A DNA stretch of 64,000 bases from Burkholderia sp. Nafp2/4-1b (GTDB lineage Bacteria; Pseudomonadota; Gammaproteobacteria; Burkholderiales; Burkholderiaceae): assembly GCF_003635165.1 (NCBI RefSeq), contig NZ_ML058608.1, forward strand, positions 1-64,000, read 5' to 3'. Position numbers and translations under genes: made by a program. Below the pieces are notes generated by a model. It saw only the letters and a list, made by a program, of their open reading frames with translations. It searched no databases and was not told the DNA's origin. Shown in pieces: positions 32,779 to 42,610 of the stretch (position 1 is its first letter; each line of letters starts with the position of its first letter).

Positions 32779-33561
32779 CTAGCGCCACGCCAGCAGCACC
32801 CGCCCCATCGCGTCGAGCCCCATGTCGAACAGGTGCGACACGAACGGCACGAGGTTCGGGATCATCAGTTGCACCAGCAACAGCCCGACCAGCATCGTGA
32901 CCGGGAAGCCGATCTGGAAGATGCCGATCTGCGGCGCCGCGCGGTTCAGGATCCCGAGCGCGAGGTTCGCGATCAGCAGCGCGGCGACCACCGGCAGCGC
33001 GAGCAGCAGCCCCATCTCGAACACGGTCGCGCCGAATGCGGCGAGCGTGCGCCAGCCGGGCGCGTGCAGCAGGTCGGCCGATACCGGCAGCGTCTGGAAC
33101 GACGCGGCCAGTGCCGCGAACACCTGCAGGTGGCCGTCCACCGCGAGGAACGCGAGCATCGCGATCGCGTTCAGGAAGCGGCCCATCACCGGCGTCGCGC
33201 CGTTCGAATGCGGATCGAAGAAGGTCGCGAAGCCGAGCCCCATCGACAGCCCGATGAAGTCGCCGGCCGCCTCGACGGCCGCGAACACGAGTTGCATCGT
33301 GAAGCCCAGCGCGATGCCGATCAGGAACTGCGTGACGACGATCCAGATGCCCGGCGCGGAGAACACGGTGACACCGGGCATCGCGCCGAGCGTCGGTGCA
33401 ACGACGAGCGCCATGAACGCGGCGATCGCGATCTTCACGCGCACCGGCACCGCCGCGTGGCCGACCACCGGCGCGGTCGCGACGAGCGCGAGCATCCGCA
33501 CGAACGGCCACAGGAAGGCGGTCAGCCAGCCGTTGAGCTGTGCGTAGGTAACCGAGAACAT
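32779..33561 (-). CDS. fliR: flagellar export gate protein FliR
   Basis: A 260-residue inner-membrane protein of the flagellar type III export gate with about six hydrophobic segments. It begins FSVTYAQLNGWLTAFLWPF and has the conserved GFTMQLVFAAVEAAGDFIG. It is the last gene of the fliLMNOPQR run, 28 bases after fliQ. Length is normal for the family. Confidence 0.95.
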   Translation of the reverse strand: MFSVTYAQLNGWLTAFLWPFVRMLALVATAPVVGHAAVPVRVKIAIAAFMALVVAPTLGAMPGVTVFSAPGIWIVVTQFLIGIALGFTMQLVFAAVEAAGDFIGLSMGLGFATFFDPHSNGATPVMGRFLNAIAMLAFLAVDGHLQVFAALAASFQTLPVSADLLHAPGWRTLAAFGATVFEMGLLLALPVVAALLIANLALGILNRAAPQIGIFQIGFPVTMLVGLLLVQLMIPNLVPFVSHLFDMGLDAMGRVLLAWR

Positions 33562-33589
33562 CGCGGGGAGACGGAGCCGGGCGCGTCGC

Positions 33590-33862
33590 TCAGCCGGCGC
33601 CGAGCGTCGCGACGTGCAGCAGCGTCTGCCGCAGGTAGTCGAGCATCGTCGTCAGCATCCACGGGCCGGCGATCACGAGCGTCGCGGCCACCGCGAGCAG
33701 CTTCGGGATGAACGACAGCGTCGATTCGTTGATCTGCGTCGCGGCCTGGAACAGGCTCACGACGAGGCCGACCGCGAGCGCGACCAGCAGCAGCGGGGCG
33801 GCGAGCAGCAGGCCGACCATCATCGCCTGGTGCGCGAGCGTCATTACTTGTTCAGGCGTCAT
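33590..33862 (-). CDS. fliQ: flagellar export gate protein FliQ
   Basis: A 90-residue protein with two membrane helices, beginning MTPEQVMTLAHQAMM and containing VVSLFQAATQINESTLSFIPK, the family hallmark. It forms the export gate with FliP and FliR. It starts 17 bases after the fliP stop. The frame is open far upstream, but the ATG at 33862 gives the exact family length. Confidence 0.95.
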   Translation of the reverse strand: MTPEQVMTLAHQAMMVGLLLAAPLLLVALAVGLVVSLFQAATQINESTLSFIPKLLAVAATLVIAGPWMLTTMLDYLRQTLLHVATLGAG

Positions 33863-33879
33863 CGGGGCGCGTCCTCCGC

Positions 33880-34641
33880 TTACGTGAAGCTCTGCGCGAG
33901 CGAGCCGATCAGCAGCTGCCACCCGTCGACCAGCACGAACAGCATCAGCTTGAACGGCAGCGACACGGTGGACGGCGACACCATCATCATCCCCATCGAC
34001 ATCAGCACGCTCGCGACGACCATGTCGATGATCAGGAACGGGATGAAGATCGTGAAGCCGATCTGGAAGCCGGTCTTCAGCTCGCTCGTGACGAACGCGG
34101 GCACCAGCAGCGACAGCGGCACGTCTTCCGGGCCCTGCATCGGCGCGGCCTTCGAGATCTTCGCGAACAGCGCGAGATCGGTCTCGCGGGTCTGCTTCAG
34201 CATGAAGGTCTTGAACGGCGCGACGCCGCGCTGCACGGCCTGCTCCATCGGCATCGAGCCGTCGGAGAACGGCTTGTAGCCGTCGGCGTACGCACGGTCG
34301 AGCACCGGCGACATCACGAAGAAGGTGAGGAACATCGCAAGGCCGACCAGCACCTGGTTCGGCGGCGTCGTCGCGGTGCCGAGCGCCTGGCGCAGCAGCG
34401 ACAGCACGATGATGATGCGCGTGAAGCTCGTCATCATCAGCAGCATCGCCGGCAGGAACGACAGCATCGTGAGCAGCAGCATCGTCTGCACGCTCAGCGA
34501 ATAGGTGGTGCCGCCGTTCGGGCCGGGGCTCGTGTTGAACGCGGGCAGGCCGGCCGCCTGCGCGCACGCAAGCGCCGGAGCGACGCCAAGGATCAGCACG
34601 GGCGCGAAGCGCGCCGCGCGACGCAGGAATTCGTGTTTCAT
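33880..34641 (-). CDS. fliP: flagellar export gate protein FliP
   Basis: A 253-residue export gate protein with a cleavable signal sequence (about 1-28) and four membrane helices. Diagnostic stretches are [37 protein letters not shown] and [20 protein letters not shown]. It lies 36 bases after fliO. Confidence 0.96.
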   Translation of the reverse strand: MKHEFLRRAARFAPVLILGVAPALACAQAAGLPAFNTSPGPNGGTTYSLSVQTMLLLTMLSFLPAMLLMMTSFTRIIIVLSLLRQALGTATTPPNQVLVGLAMFLTFFVMSPVLDRAYADGYKPFSDGSMPMEQAVQRGVAPFKTFMLKQTRETDLALFAKISKAAPMQGPEDVPLSLLVPAFVTSELKTGFQIGFTIFIPFLIIDMVVASVLMSMGMMMVSPSTVSLPFKLMLFVLVDGWQLLIGSLAQSFT

Positions 34642-34677
34642 CGGAATGCAGAGACGGAATTGGGGCGCGACGCCATG

Positions 34678-35259
34678 TCAGCGGTCCTTGCCGCGCCCGA
34701 AGCGCTTCGCGGCTTCGCCCGCGAGCGCGTCGCGAAACCGCGCGCCGAACGTGCCGGGCTGGCCATCGGCCGAAGCGTTGCCGGTGCCGGCGGCGGTGTC
34801 GGTCGAAGCCGACGTCGGCATCGTGGCGGCTGCCGAGCCGGCCGGCAGCGTATGCAGCAGCCGCACGTTGCCGGGCGCGACGCCCAGCACGAGCCAGGTG
34901 TCGCCGATCTCGACGATCGTCGCGCTTTCCTTCGCGCCGAGCCCGACGCTCGATACGACCTTCAGCGGGCCGCCGCGCCGCGCGGGCTGGAACCCGAAGC
35001 GGCGCGCGAGCCACGCGCAGCCGAACACGAGGCCGATCACGACCGCGAGCCCGACCAGCGTCTGCAGCACCGCGCCGACGCCGAGCGACGGCGCGGCCGA
35101 GCCGACCATCACGCTCGACGCGATCGAACCCGCGTTGTTCACCGCGTTCATGTCGGCGGCGCCGGCCGGCGCGCATGCGAGCGACGCGGCGACGGCGACC
35201 CCCGCCGCTGCAGCGTTCGCGAGAACGTACGCGCGGCGGCCGGACTTCGCAACCTTCAT
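34678..35259 (-). CDS. fliO: flagellar biosynthesis protein FliO
   Basis: A 193-residue protein with an N-terminal signal-like segment (1-35), one membrane helix (about 75-97, VLQTLVGLAVVIGLVFGCAW) and a cytoplasmic FliO domain (KVVSSVGLGAKESATIVEIG). FliO helps assemble the FliP ring. The start overlaps the fliN stop by four bases. The Ala/Ser/Thr-rich tail is less conserved, as usual. Confidence 0.9.
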   Translation of the reverse strand: MKVAKSGRRAYVLANAAAAGVAVAASLACAPAGAADMNAVNNAGSIASSVMVGSAAPSLGVGAVLQTLVGLAVVIGLVFGCAWLARRFGFQPARRGGPLKVVSSVGLGAKESATIVEIGDTWLVLGVAPGNVRLLHTLPAGSAAATMPTSASTDTAAGTGNASADGQPGTFGARFRDALAGEAAKRFGRGKDR

Positions 35260-35759
35260 CGATTCAGTTTCCGGATACGTTCGGCCGGCGTGATGATGTC
35301 GGTCAGCCGGATGCCGAACTTGTCGTTGACGACCACGACTTCGCCCTGCGCGATCAGGCAGCCGTTCACGAGCACGTCCATCGGCTCGCCGGCCATGCCG
35401 TCGAGCTCGACGACCGACCCCTGCGCGAGCTGCAGCAGGTTGCGGATCGCGATCTTCGTGCGGCCGAGCTCCACGGTCATCTTGACCGGGATGTCGAGAA
35501 TCATCTCGATGTCGTTGTGCGTCGAACTGGCCGCGGCCTTCGACAGCGGCTGGAATACGCCGGCGCCGGTCGCGCCTGCCGGCACGGGCTGATGGTTCTG
35601 CTCGGCGAGCGCGGCGGCCCAGTCGTCCAGGCCCTGTTCTTCCTCGCCCGCGGCCGCGGCCGGTGCGGCCTGCACATCGGCGGCCGAAGCCGCGAGGGCC
35701 GCGTCGGCCATCGCCAGGATGTCGTCGTCGGGCGTCTGGTTCAGCTCACTCATATCCAC
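35256..35759 (-). CDS. fliN: flagellar motor switch protein FliN
   Basis: A 167-residue C-ring protein. The C-terminal SpoA domain (about 85-165) contains LDIPVKMTVELGRTKIAIRN and GEVVVVNDKFGIRLTDII. The N-terminal 80 residues are an Ala-rich extension longer than in enteric FliN. It overlaps fliM by 14 bases and fliO by four. Confidence 0.95.
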   Translation of the reverse strand: MDMSELNQTPDDDILAMADAALAASAADVQAAPAAAAGEEEQGLDDWAAALAEQNHQPVPAGATGAGVFQPLSKAAASSTHNDIEMILDIPVKMTVELGRTKIAIRNLLQLAQGSVVELDGMAGEPMDVLVNGCLIAQGEVVVVNDKFGIRLTDIITPAERIRKLNR

Positions 35760-36744
35760 CTTCCTTCATCGTGTCGCTCGCGCTGATCATCTTCTGCACG
35801 CGCAACGCATATTGACCATTGAAAATGCCGTAGCCGCACTCCATCACCGGCACGCCGTCGACCTTAGCGGTGATCGTGTCGTCGATCTCCAGCGGCAGTA
35901 CGTCGCCCGTGCGCAGGTTGAGGATCTTCTCGAAGGTCGACGGGATCTCCGCGAGATCCGCCGTCAGCTCGACCTCGGCCGACTGCACCTGCTGCGACAG
36001 CACGCGCACCCAGCGGCGGTCGACTTCGAGCGCCTCGCCCTGGATCGGTGAGCTCAGCACGTCGCGGATCGGCTCGACCATCGAGTACGGCATGCAGATG
36101 TGCAGCGTGCCGCCCGTCGGCCCGAATTCGATCGAGAACTGCGTGACGATCACGATCTCGTTCGGCGTCGCGACGTTCGCGAACTGCGTGTGCATCTCGG
36201 AGCGCACGAATTCGAACTGCAGCGGCCGCACGCTCTTCCACGCGGTCGCGTAGTGCTCGAACACCAGGTTCAGCAGCTTGCCGATGATCCGCTGCTCGGT
36301 GGCCGTGAAGTCGCGGCCCTCGACGCGGGTATGGAAGCGCCCGTCGCCGCCGAACAGGTTGTCGACCACGAAGAACACGAGGTTCGGATCGAACACGAAC
36401 AGCGACGTGCCGCGCAGCGGCTTCACGTGCACCAGGTTCAGGTTCGTCGGGATCGGCAGGTTTCGGGTGAACTCGCTGTACTTCTGCACCTTCACCTGGC
36501 TCACGGAGATTTCCGCCGTGCGCCGCATGAAGTTGAAGATGCCGATCCGCAACAGACGCGCGAAGCGGTCGTTGATGATCTCGAGGCCGGGCATCCGGCC
36601 GCGGACGATCCGCTCCTGCGTCGCGATGTTGTAGGGGCGGACGCCCGACGTGTCGCGCTGCTCGTCGACTGCGTCGGTTTCGCCCGTGACGCCCTTGAGG
36701 AGGGCATCGACCTCCTCCTGGGACATGAACTCCTGGTGGCCCAT
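35746..36744 (-). CDS. fliM: flagellar motor switch protein FliM
   Basis: A 332-residue rotor protein that binds phospho-CheY and sets rotation direction. The N-terminal CheY-binding peptide FMSQEEVDALLKGV, the middle domain (about 50-230) and the C-terminal SpoA domain are all present. It overlaps fliN by 14 bases, with fliL 22 bases upstream. Confidence 0.96.
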   Translation of the reverse strand: MGHQEFMSQEEVDALLKGVTGETDAVDEQRDTSGVRPYNIATQERIVRGRMPGLEIINDRFARLLRIGIFNFMRRTAEISVSQVKVQKYSEFTRNLPIPTNLNLVHVKPLRGTSLFVFDPNLVFFVVDNLFGGDGRFHTRVEGRDFTATEQRIIGKLLNLVFEHYATAWKSVRPLQFEFVRSEMHTQFANVATPNEIVIVTQFSIEFGPTGGTLHICMPYSMVEPIRDVLSSPIQGEALEVDRRWVRVLSQQVQSAEVELTADLAEIPSTFEKILNLRTGDVLPLEIDDTITAKVDGVPVMECGYGIFNGQYALRVQKMISASDTMKEGGYE

Positions 36745-36766
36745 GCGCGCTCCTTGTCCGGCCGCG

Positions 36767-37270
36767 TTACTGGACGACGAATTCGGTAAACAGCACGTCG
36801 TCGACCTTCGCGCGCTGGTTGCCCGGCTGGGTCGGCTGTTCGATCAGCTCCCGCAGTTCCGTCGCGAGCGAACGCTTGCCGTTCGGCGTCGCGAGATCCT
36901 CGGGATGCTTGTTCGACAGCGCGAGCAGGATCCGGCTGCGGATTTCCGGCATGCGCGCGGTCAGCTGCTCCTGCGCCTTCGGGTCGGTGAGCTTCAGCGA
37001 CAGGCCGACGCGCAGGTAGTGTTGCGCGCCGTCGTCCGACTGCAGGTTCACGGTCAGCGGGTCGAGCGGGAAGAACACCGGTGCGGCGAGCGGCGCCGGT
37101 TCGGCCGGCGCGCTCGCATGGCCGACGCCTGCCTTGCTCAGGAACACGTACATGCCGCCCGCGGCGGCGGCAGCCGCGCCCAGCGCGATGACGGCGATGA
37201 GCGCGATGCGCTTGAACTTGCCGGATGAAGCCGGCTTGTCGGCGGTCGGGTTTGCGGTCGTGGAGGCCAT
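36767..37270 (-). CDS. fliL: flagellar basal body protein FliL
   Basis: A 167-residue inner-membrane protein with one helix (about 20-42) and a periplasmic stomatin-like domain ending DVLFTEFVVQ, as FliL proteins do. It supports stator activity. The ATG at 37270 is preferred; another 33 bases upstream adds an unlikely His/Arg-rich start. It is the first gene of the fliLMNOPQR run. I could not find a clear sigma-28 or sigma-54 promoter ahead of it. Confidence 0.9.
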   Translation of the reverse strand: MASTTANPTADKPASSGKFKRIALIAVIALGAAAAAAGGMYVFLSKAGVGHASAPAEPAPLAAPVFFPLDPLTVNLQSDDGAQHYLRVGLSLKLTDPKAQEQLTARMPEIRSRILLALSNKHPEDLATPNGKRSLATELRELIEQPTQPGNQRAKVDDVLFTEFVVQ

Positions 37271-37517
37271 GTGAATGCGTGCGTGATGTCTCGTAGCATG
37301 CATTGTTCGGCATCCGGGCCGAGCCCAATGGGCGGAAAAGAGGGGGGAATTGCGGCTATCTCAGCCGATTGTCGGCCGGGTGTCGGCTCGATGCAGGGTA
37401 CGAACGGCGGGAAAGCAGTCGGACGGGGCGCGGCGGGCGCGAGCCCGGGCCGGCGGGAAAGGCAGAAAGGGCAGGGAAGACAGGAACGGCGGGCGAGCGG
37501 CGCCCGCCCGTGCATCG

Positions 37518-38240
37518 TCAGATCGGCAGCAGCGACAGCAGCGGCGCGATCAGCACCATCGCGACGCCCGCGATCATCATCGTGAGGCTCGACACGACCC
37601 CTTCCTCGCTGCCGATCTCGCGCGCCTTCGCGGTGCCGACACCATGCGCGGCGGCGCCGAACAGCGCGCCGCGCGCGAGCCGCGTGCGCATCGGCACCAG
37701 CGCGAGCACGATCTCGCCGAGCAGCATCCCGCAGATGCCGGTCGCGATCACGAACAGCGCGGTGAGGTCCTTCGGCGCGTGGATCTTGTCGGACACGGCG
37801 AGCGCGAACGGGGTCGAGACCGAGCGCGTCATCAGCGAGCGCTGCAGCTCGGGCGACAGGTGGAGCAGCTTCGCGAGGAGCAGCGACCCGCACACGCCCG
37901 CCGCGATCCCGACCGCGACGCCCACCGACAGCGACAGCCAATGGCGGCGGATCAGGTCGCGATAGTCGTAGATCGGCACCGCGAACGCGATCGTCGCCGG
38001 GCCGAGCAGCCACATCAGCCAGCGCGTGTCGCGGAAGTAGACCGAATACGGGATGCCGGTCAGCAGCACGAGCAGCACCAGCACGCCCGGCACGAACACG
38101 AGCGGCGAGAACAGCAGCGTCTTCTTGTACGCGTAGAGCCGCTTCGACGCGAAATACAGCGCGACCGTCAGCACGAAGCAGCCGACGGAGATCGCGGTAT
38201 TCACCTGATCGGGGGACAGGTTCGACAGCAGCGGCAACAT
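37518..38240 (-). CDS. lrgB: LrgB/CidB family membrane protein
   Basis: A 240-residue inner-membrane protein with about seven helices and the LrgB signatures YFRDTRWLMWLLGPATIAFA, TRSVSTPFAL and AAAHGVGTAKAREIG. The family works with LrgA-type holins in murein hydrolase control, and related plant proteins export glycolate or pyruvate. It follows the lrgA-like gene by 13 bases, with GGAG before the ATG at 38240. A divergent LysR gene is the likely regulator of the pair. Confidence 0.9.
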   Translation of the reverse strand: MLPLLSNLSPDQVNTAISVGCFVLTVALYFASKRLYAYKKTLLFSPLVFVPGVLVLLVLLTGIPYSVYFRDTRWLMWLLGPATIAFAVPIYDYRDLIRRHWLSLSVGVAVGIAAGVCGSLLLAKLLHLSPELQRSLMTRSVSTPFALAVSDKIHAPKDLTALFVIATGICGMLLGEIVLALVPMRTRLARGALFGAAAHGVGTAKAREIGSEEGVVSSLTMMIAGVAMVLIAPLLSLLPI

Positions 38241-38253
38241 CGCAGGCTCCGGC

Positions 38254-38730
38254 TCAGTGCGCGGACACGGTGGCAAGACGCGCGCGGCGGCGTTCGGCGA
38301 ACACGCGCTGCGCAGCGAGCCGGCGCTCGAGCTTCGCGGCGAGGTCGACCGCGACGGCCACCGCGACCATCACGAACGCGGTGCCGGCGAGCATCACCAG
38401 TGCGATGCGCCAACCGTCCTCGCGGAACAGCCCGCCGTACTGGACGGCCGCGACGGCGGCCGGCACGAAGAACAGCAGCATGTCGGACAGCAGCCAGTTC
38501 GCGCCGTCCTTCACCCATGCCGGCGCGACGCGGCCGGAGAACAGCAGCGCGAGCAGCACCGCGAGCCCGATCACGCCGGACGGCACGGGCAGTCCGACCT
38601 TGCGCACGGCCCAGTCGACGCCCATCCACAGCACGCCGAGGGCGGTGGCCTGCAGCACGATCCGGCCGGTGCGCGCAACGTTGCCGGAGGCGGCGGGACG
38701 AGCGGCGGCGGCGGTGGTCGGCTTGGTCAT
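38254..38730 (-). CDS. LrgA/CidA holin-like protein
   Basis: A 158-residue protein with four membrane helices and the family stretch GLPVPSGVIGLAVLLALL followed by LLSDMLLFFVPAAVAAVQY. The ATG at 38730 has GGAG eight bases upstream. Its basic C-terminal tail is longer than in Staphylococcus CidA. It is the first gene of the pair with lrgB and is read away from a LysR regulator. Confidence 0.88.
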   Translation of the reverse strand: MTKPTTAAAARPAASGNVARTGRIVLQATALGVLWMGVDWAVRKVGLPVPSGVIGLAVLLALLFSGRVAPAWVKDGANWLLSDMLLFFVPAAVAAVQYGGLFREDGWRIALVMLAGTAFVMVAVAVAVDLAAKLERRLAAQRVFAERRRARLATVSAH

Positions 38731-38871
38731 GGCGGGCTCCATACGGATAGTGCTGTCAATGGCCCAAGTATAGGGTTTCCCCTAACCATAAATAAAATGA
38801 CTTGTCTCTATCCTTGTCATTCCAATTCGGAATTCCGGTGCGCGTGGCCGCACCAAACTGGGGAGTGATCG

Positions 38872-39798
38872 ATGGAATTGCGCGCGCTGCGGTACTTCGT
38901 CGAGGTGGTTCGTCAGCAGAGCTTCACCGCGGCCGCCGACCGCCTGTTCGTCACGCAGCCGACCATCAGCAAGATGGTGAAAGCGCTGGAGGACGAGATC
39001 GGCTCGCCGCTGTTGCTGCGCGACGGCCGGCAGATGGTGCTGACCGACGCGGGGCGGATCGTGTTCCAGCGCGGCCAGGACGTGCTCGCCGCGCAGGCGC
39101 AGCTGCAGTCCGAGCTGAAGGATCTCGGCACGCTCGGGCGCGGCGAGCTGACGATCGGCATTCCGCCGCTCGGCGGGTCGCTGTTCACGCCGATCATCGC
39201 CGCGTACAAGCAGCGCTATCCGAACATCGAGCTGAAGCTGTTCGAGCAGGGCGCGCGGATGATCGAGGCCGCGCTGATGTCGGGCGAGCTGGAACTCGGC
39301 GGGCTGCTGGAGCCGGTCGACCCTGACACCTTCGACCGGCTGCCGATGGTGCGCGCGCCGCTGTGGCTCGTCGCGCCGCGCGAGTCGCGCTGGGAGGAGC
39401 ACGCGGCCGTGCCGCTCGCCGATCTCGCGCGCGAGTCGTTCGTGTTCTACGCGGAAAGCCTCGCGCTGCACGATGCGGTGCTCGACGCGTGCCGGCAGGC
39501 CGGCTTCACGCCGTCGATCGTGAGCCGCAGCGGCCAGTGGGACTTCATGGCCGCGCTGGTGCATGCGGGCGTCGGCATCGCGCTGCTGCCGGAGCCGTAC
39601 TGCCGGCGGCTCGACACGCGGCAGTTCACGTGCCGGCCGATCGTCGAGCCGGAGATCACGTGGGCGATCGCGCTCGGCTGGCTGAAGAAGGGGTATCTGT
39701 CGCACGCGGCGCGGGCATGGCTCGACGTCGCGCGGGCGACGCTGCCGATCGCGTCGGGCGACGATCTGGCGTTCGGGGGATTGCGGGGGCGGGAGTGA
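38872..39798 (+). CDS. LysR-family regulator, CidR-like
   Basis: A 308-residue regulator with an N-terminal winged helix (FTAAADRLFVTQPTISKMVKAL, minus two residues, at about 18-40) and a periplasmic-binding-protein-like effector domain (about 90-300). It is divergent from the LrgA/LrgB genes across 141 bases, the standard layout for a regulator of that pair; CidR of Staphylococcus does this in response to acetate. The effector here is unknown. The gap contains a GGAATTCC palindrome close to the start. Confidence 0.88.
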   Translation: MELRALRYFVEVVRQQSFTAAADRLFVTQPTISKMVKALEDEIGSPLLLRDGRQMVLTDAGRIVFQRGQDVLAAQAQLQSELKDLGTLGRGELTIGIPPLGGSLFTPIIAAYKQRYPNIELKLFEQGARMIEAALMSGELELGGLLEPVDPDTFDRLPMVRAPLWLVAPRESRWEEHAAVPLADLARESFVFYAESLALHDAVLDACRQAGFTPSIVSRSGQWDFMAALVHAGVGIALLPEPYCRRLDTRQFTCRPIVEPEITWAIALGWLKKGYLSHAARAWLDVARATLPIASGDDLAFGGLRGRE

Positions 39799-39918
39799 GG
39801 CCGGGCTGAGACGTTCAGCATTTCACCGCTCCGCGAGCCTGGGTCGGCCAGCTTACCTCTTTATCGTCGTGGCGGACGCCGCATGGCCGGCATATCCGGA
39901 ACCCGAACGCGGCGACCT

Positions 39919-41481
39919 TCAATGCCCCATCGCCGGCCCGGCACCCTTCTTCGGCTTCGTGATCCACACGAGCGCCGCGAGCGCGATGAACACGCCCGCC
40001 GACAGGTGGAAGAAGTCGTTGGTCGCCATCATGAAGCCCTGCTGCGTGACGAGCTGGTTCAACTGCGCGTTGGCCGTCTGACCGACGATCCCGAGCTGCG
40101 CGAGCGCGCCCTGGTAGTCGGTCGTGTTCTGCGCGTAGATGCTCACCGATTCCGACAGCCGTGCGTGGTGGTAGATCGCATCGTTCTCCCAGAACGTCGA
40201 GCTGGCCGCGGTGCCGATCGCGCCGGACAGCGTGCGCAGGAAGTTCGACAGCCCCGACGCGCTCGCGAGCCGGTCGTCGGAAATGCTCGACAGCGTGATC
40301 GTCGTCATCGGCACGAAGAAGCACGCGACGCCGATCCCCTGCACGAGCCGCGGCAGAATCACGTGGTTGAACGGCACGTCGAGCGTGAACGTCGAATTCC
40401 ACACCGACACGCCCGCGAACACGATGAACGCGAAACTCGCGACCATCCGCAGGTCGAGCCGGTGCATGTTGCGCCCGATCAGCGGCGACAGCACCAGCGC
40501 GAGCAGCCCGACCGGCGCGGTCGCGAGGCCGGCCTTGCCGGCCGTGTAGCCCATCACCGTCTGCAGCCACAGCGGGAAGATCACGACCGAGCCGAAGAAC
40601 GCCATGAAGCCGAACGAGATGATCAGCGCGCCGAGCGCGAAGTTGCGGTCCTTGAAGAGCGACAGATCGACCACCGGCTCCTTCTCGGTCGCCTCCCACA
40701 CGAGCATGAACGCGAGCGACACGACCGCGATCAGCGCGAGCGCGACGATGAAGCTCGAGTTGAACCAGTCGCGGTCCTTGCCGAGGTCGAGCATCATCTG
40801 CAGGCACGACACGCCGATCACGAGCAGCGCGAGGCCGATCGCGTCGATCCGCTGTTTCGACGTCTTCGTTTCGCGGCCGCGCAGCAGGAAATACGCGCAG
40901 GCCGCCGAAAAGATGCCGATCGGCAGGTTGATGTAGAAGATCCACGGCCACGTGTAGTTGTCGCTGATCCAGCCGCCCAGCAACGGGCCGAAGATCGGCG
41001 CGACGATCACCGTCATCGCCCATAACCCGAGCGCGAGCCCGCGCTTCGCGGGCGGATAGCTGCGCATCAGGATCGTCTGCGACAGCGGCACCATCGGGCC
41101 CGACACCAGGCCCTGCAGCAGCCGGAACGCGATCAGGGTCTCGAAGTTCGACGCGAGGCCGCACAGCGCCGATGCGATCGTGAACGCGAGCACCGACAGC
41201 GTGAACAGGCGCACCTCCCCGACCCGCCGTGCAAGCCAGCCGGTCAGCGGCACCGCGATCGCGGACGCCACCGAATACGACGAGATCACCCACGTGCCTT
41301 CGCTGGTCGCGACGCCGAGGCTGCCCGAAATGGTCGGCACCGCGACGTTCGCGATCGACGTGTCGAGCACTTCCATGAAGGTGCCGAGTGCGAGCCCCAC
41401 GGTGAGGAGCGCGAGCGCGCCGCCGGTGAGCGGCGCGGGTTGGGCGGCAGGTTGCGCGGCGGATGCCGTGGTGGCGGACAT
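39919..41481 (-). CDS. DHA2-family multidrug efflux MFS transporter, EmrB-like
   Basis: A 520-residue proton-driven exporter with 14 predicted membrane helices. Family motifs are LDTSIANVAVPTISGSLGV in helix 1 and GWLARRVGEVRLF in the 2-3 loop; the central region contains FGPLLGGWISDNYTWPWIF (motif C type). EmrB proteins normally need an EmrA adaptor and a TolC-type channel. A MarR regulator lies 175 bases upstream and a NodT-like channel is at 42.9 kb, but no EmrA gene is present. Confidence 0.9.
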   Translation of the reverse strand: MSATTASAAQPAAQPAPLTGGALALLTVGLALGTFMEVLDTSIANVAVPTISGSLGVATSEGTWVISSYSVASAIAVPLTGWLARRVGEVRLFTLSVLAFTIASALCGLASNFETLIAFRLLQGLVSGPMVPLSQTILMRSYPPAKRGLALGLWAMTVIVAPIFGPLLGGWISDNYTWPWIFYINLPIGIFSAACAYFLLRGRETKTSKQRIDAIGLALLVIGVSCLQMMLDLGKDRDWFNSSFIVALALIAVVSLAFMLVWEATEKEPVVDLSLFKDRNFALGALIISFGFMAFFGSVVIFPLWLQTVMGYTAGKAGLATAPVGLLALVLSPLIGRNMHRLDLRMVASFAFIVFAGVSVWNSTFTLDVPFNHVILPRLVQGIGVACFFVPMTTITLSSISDDRLASASGLSNFLRTLSGAIGTAASSTFWENDAIYHHARLSESVSIYAQNTTDYQGALAQLGIVGQTANAQLNQLVTQQGFMMATNDFFHLSAGVFIALAALVWITKPKKGAGPAMGH

Positions 41482-41656
41482 CGGAATCTCCTAGACGGCG
41501 CGCGCACGACGCGCCGGCGCGACGCACGGGCACACGCTACTGCGCGGCCCGGCCGGTTGGAACGGGGAGGGAGCGTAACGGAGCACGTGCCTCGTCATCT
41601 TCTGCCCAGACAGAGAAATAAGCGAATGTTTAACCTAGACATCGTGCCTCGCGTGC

Positions 41657-42145
41657 TCAGCAGTCGGGTTCGTCGGGTTTCGGGCAGCCGGCGTCGCCGG
41701 GCCCGTTCGCGATGAAGCGTTGCAGCAGGCCGGTGAGCGTGTCGAGTTCGTCGGCCGAGAAGCCGGCGAGTTGCGCGTTCAGCGCGGTCGCGATCAGCGA
41801 CGGCAGCGCGCGGGCCGCCTCGGCGCCGCGTTCGGTCAGCGTCAGCTCGATCATCCGGCGGTCCTGCTCGCTGCGCGAGCGCGCGACGAGGCCCTTGCGC
41901 TCGAGGCGATCGAGCATCCGGGTCATCGAGCCGCTGTCGTACGACATCTTGCGCGACAACTCGAACGGCGTGCGCGCATAGCCGCGCGACAACAGCAGGA
42001 TCACGCCGATCTGCTGCGCGGTGAGGTCGTACGGCTCGAGCGCGCGATCCATGCGCTCGACGAGCGCCTGCCGGGCCTTGGTCAGGTAGTAACCGAGGCT
42101 CGTTTCCAGTGCGATGGTATCGGGATCGTAGAGGCCGCCGTTCAT
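41657..42145 (-). CDS. MarR-family transcriptional regulator, EmrR-like
   Basis: A 162-residue winged-helix repressor with GVILLLSRGYARTPFELSRK and MTRMLDRLERKGLVARSRSE, the recognition helix and wing of the family. It probably represses its own promoter and the efflux gene downstream until a toxic ligand binds. Its promoter (42192-42220) overlaps a near-palindromic site, TTGACTATGCAA, a likely operator. Confidence 0.9.
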   Translation of the reverse strand: MNGGLYDPDTIALETSLGYYLTKARQALVERMDRALEPYDLTAQQIGVILLLSRGYARTPFELSRKMSYDSGSMTRMLDRLERKGLVARSRSEQDRRMIELTLTERGAEAARALPSLIATALNAQLAGFSADELDTLTGLLQRFIANGPGDAGCPKPDEPDC

Positions 42146-42191
42146 GCGATTGCGCGCGCAGCAACAGTGCGTTTCAGGTTAAAACGCGCCC

Positions 42192-42220
42192 AGTATCTTG
42201 AAAAATGATTGCATAGTCAA
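42192..42220 (-). promoter_or_regulatory. marR promoter and probable operator
   Basis: On the minus strand TTGACT (42215-42220), 17 bases, GATACT (42192-42197), about 47 bases before the marR start codon. The -35 box forms part of TTGACTATGCAA, a symmetric TTG-N6-CAA site, and a second TTGACT lies 16 bases upstream. Self-repression is inferred from the overlap. Confidence 0.6.
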
Positions 42221-42319
42221 TATTATTTCAGTCAACCAGTTACGACGTGCATGTTGCACTGCCGGAGACGATGTTCTGACCGCTTAGCCCGCACTGCCGG
42301 GCCCCCGAGGATGTTCGCG

Positions 42320-42610
42320 ATGCTGTTCCTGAAAAATGCCGCCGGCGCGCTGCGCCGCAACCTGACCGATACCGCTCATCATGTGTTCTCCGGGCCGCAC
42401 CGCGGCTGGAAGATCGCGCTGTACGTGACGATGCTGGTGGTACCGGGCGGATCGCTCGCGGCGCTCGGCTTCGCATGGTTCGATCATCGCCGGCAGCGCA
42501 ACGCGAAGGGTGCCGCCCGCCGCACGGGCCGGCCGGTGGCCACGGAGTCGTCGACATGGCGGTCCGCCGCCGAACCCGTTCCTGCTCCCATTCCGGTGCG
42601 CTGCCACTGA
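42320..42610 (+). CDS. small single-span membrane protein
   Basis: A 96-residue protein with one membrane helix (about 33-53, KIALYVTMLVVPGGSLAALG) flanked by basic residues, and a basic, proline-rich tail. The ATG at 42320 has GAGG nine bases upstream and is preferred to one nine bases earlier. I do not recognise a family. It sits alone between marR and the outer-membrane channel gene. Confidence 0.5.
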   Translation: MLFLKNAAGALRRNLTDTAHHVFSGPHRGWKIALYVTMLVVPGGSLAALGFAWFDHRRQRNAKGAARRTGRPVATESSTWRSAAEPVPAPIPVRCH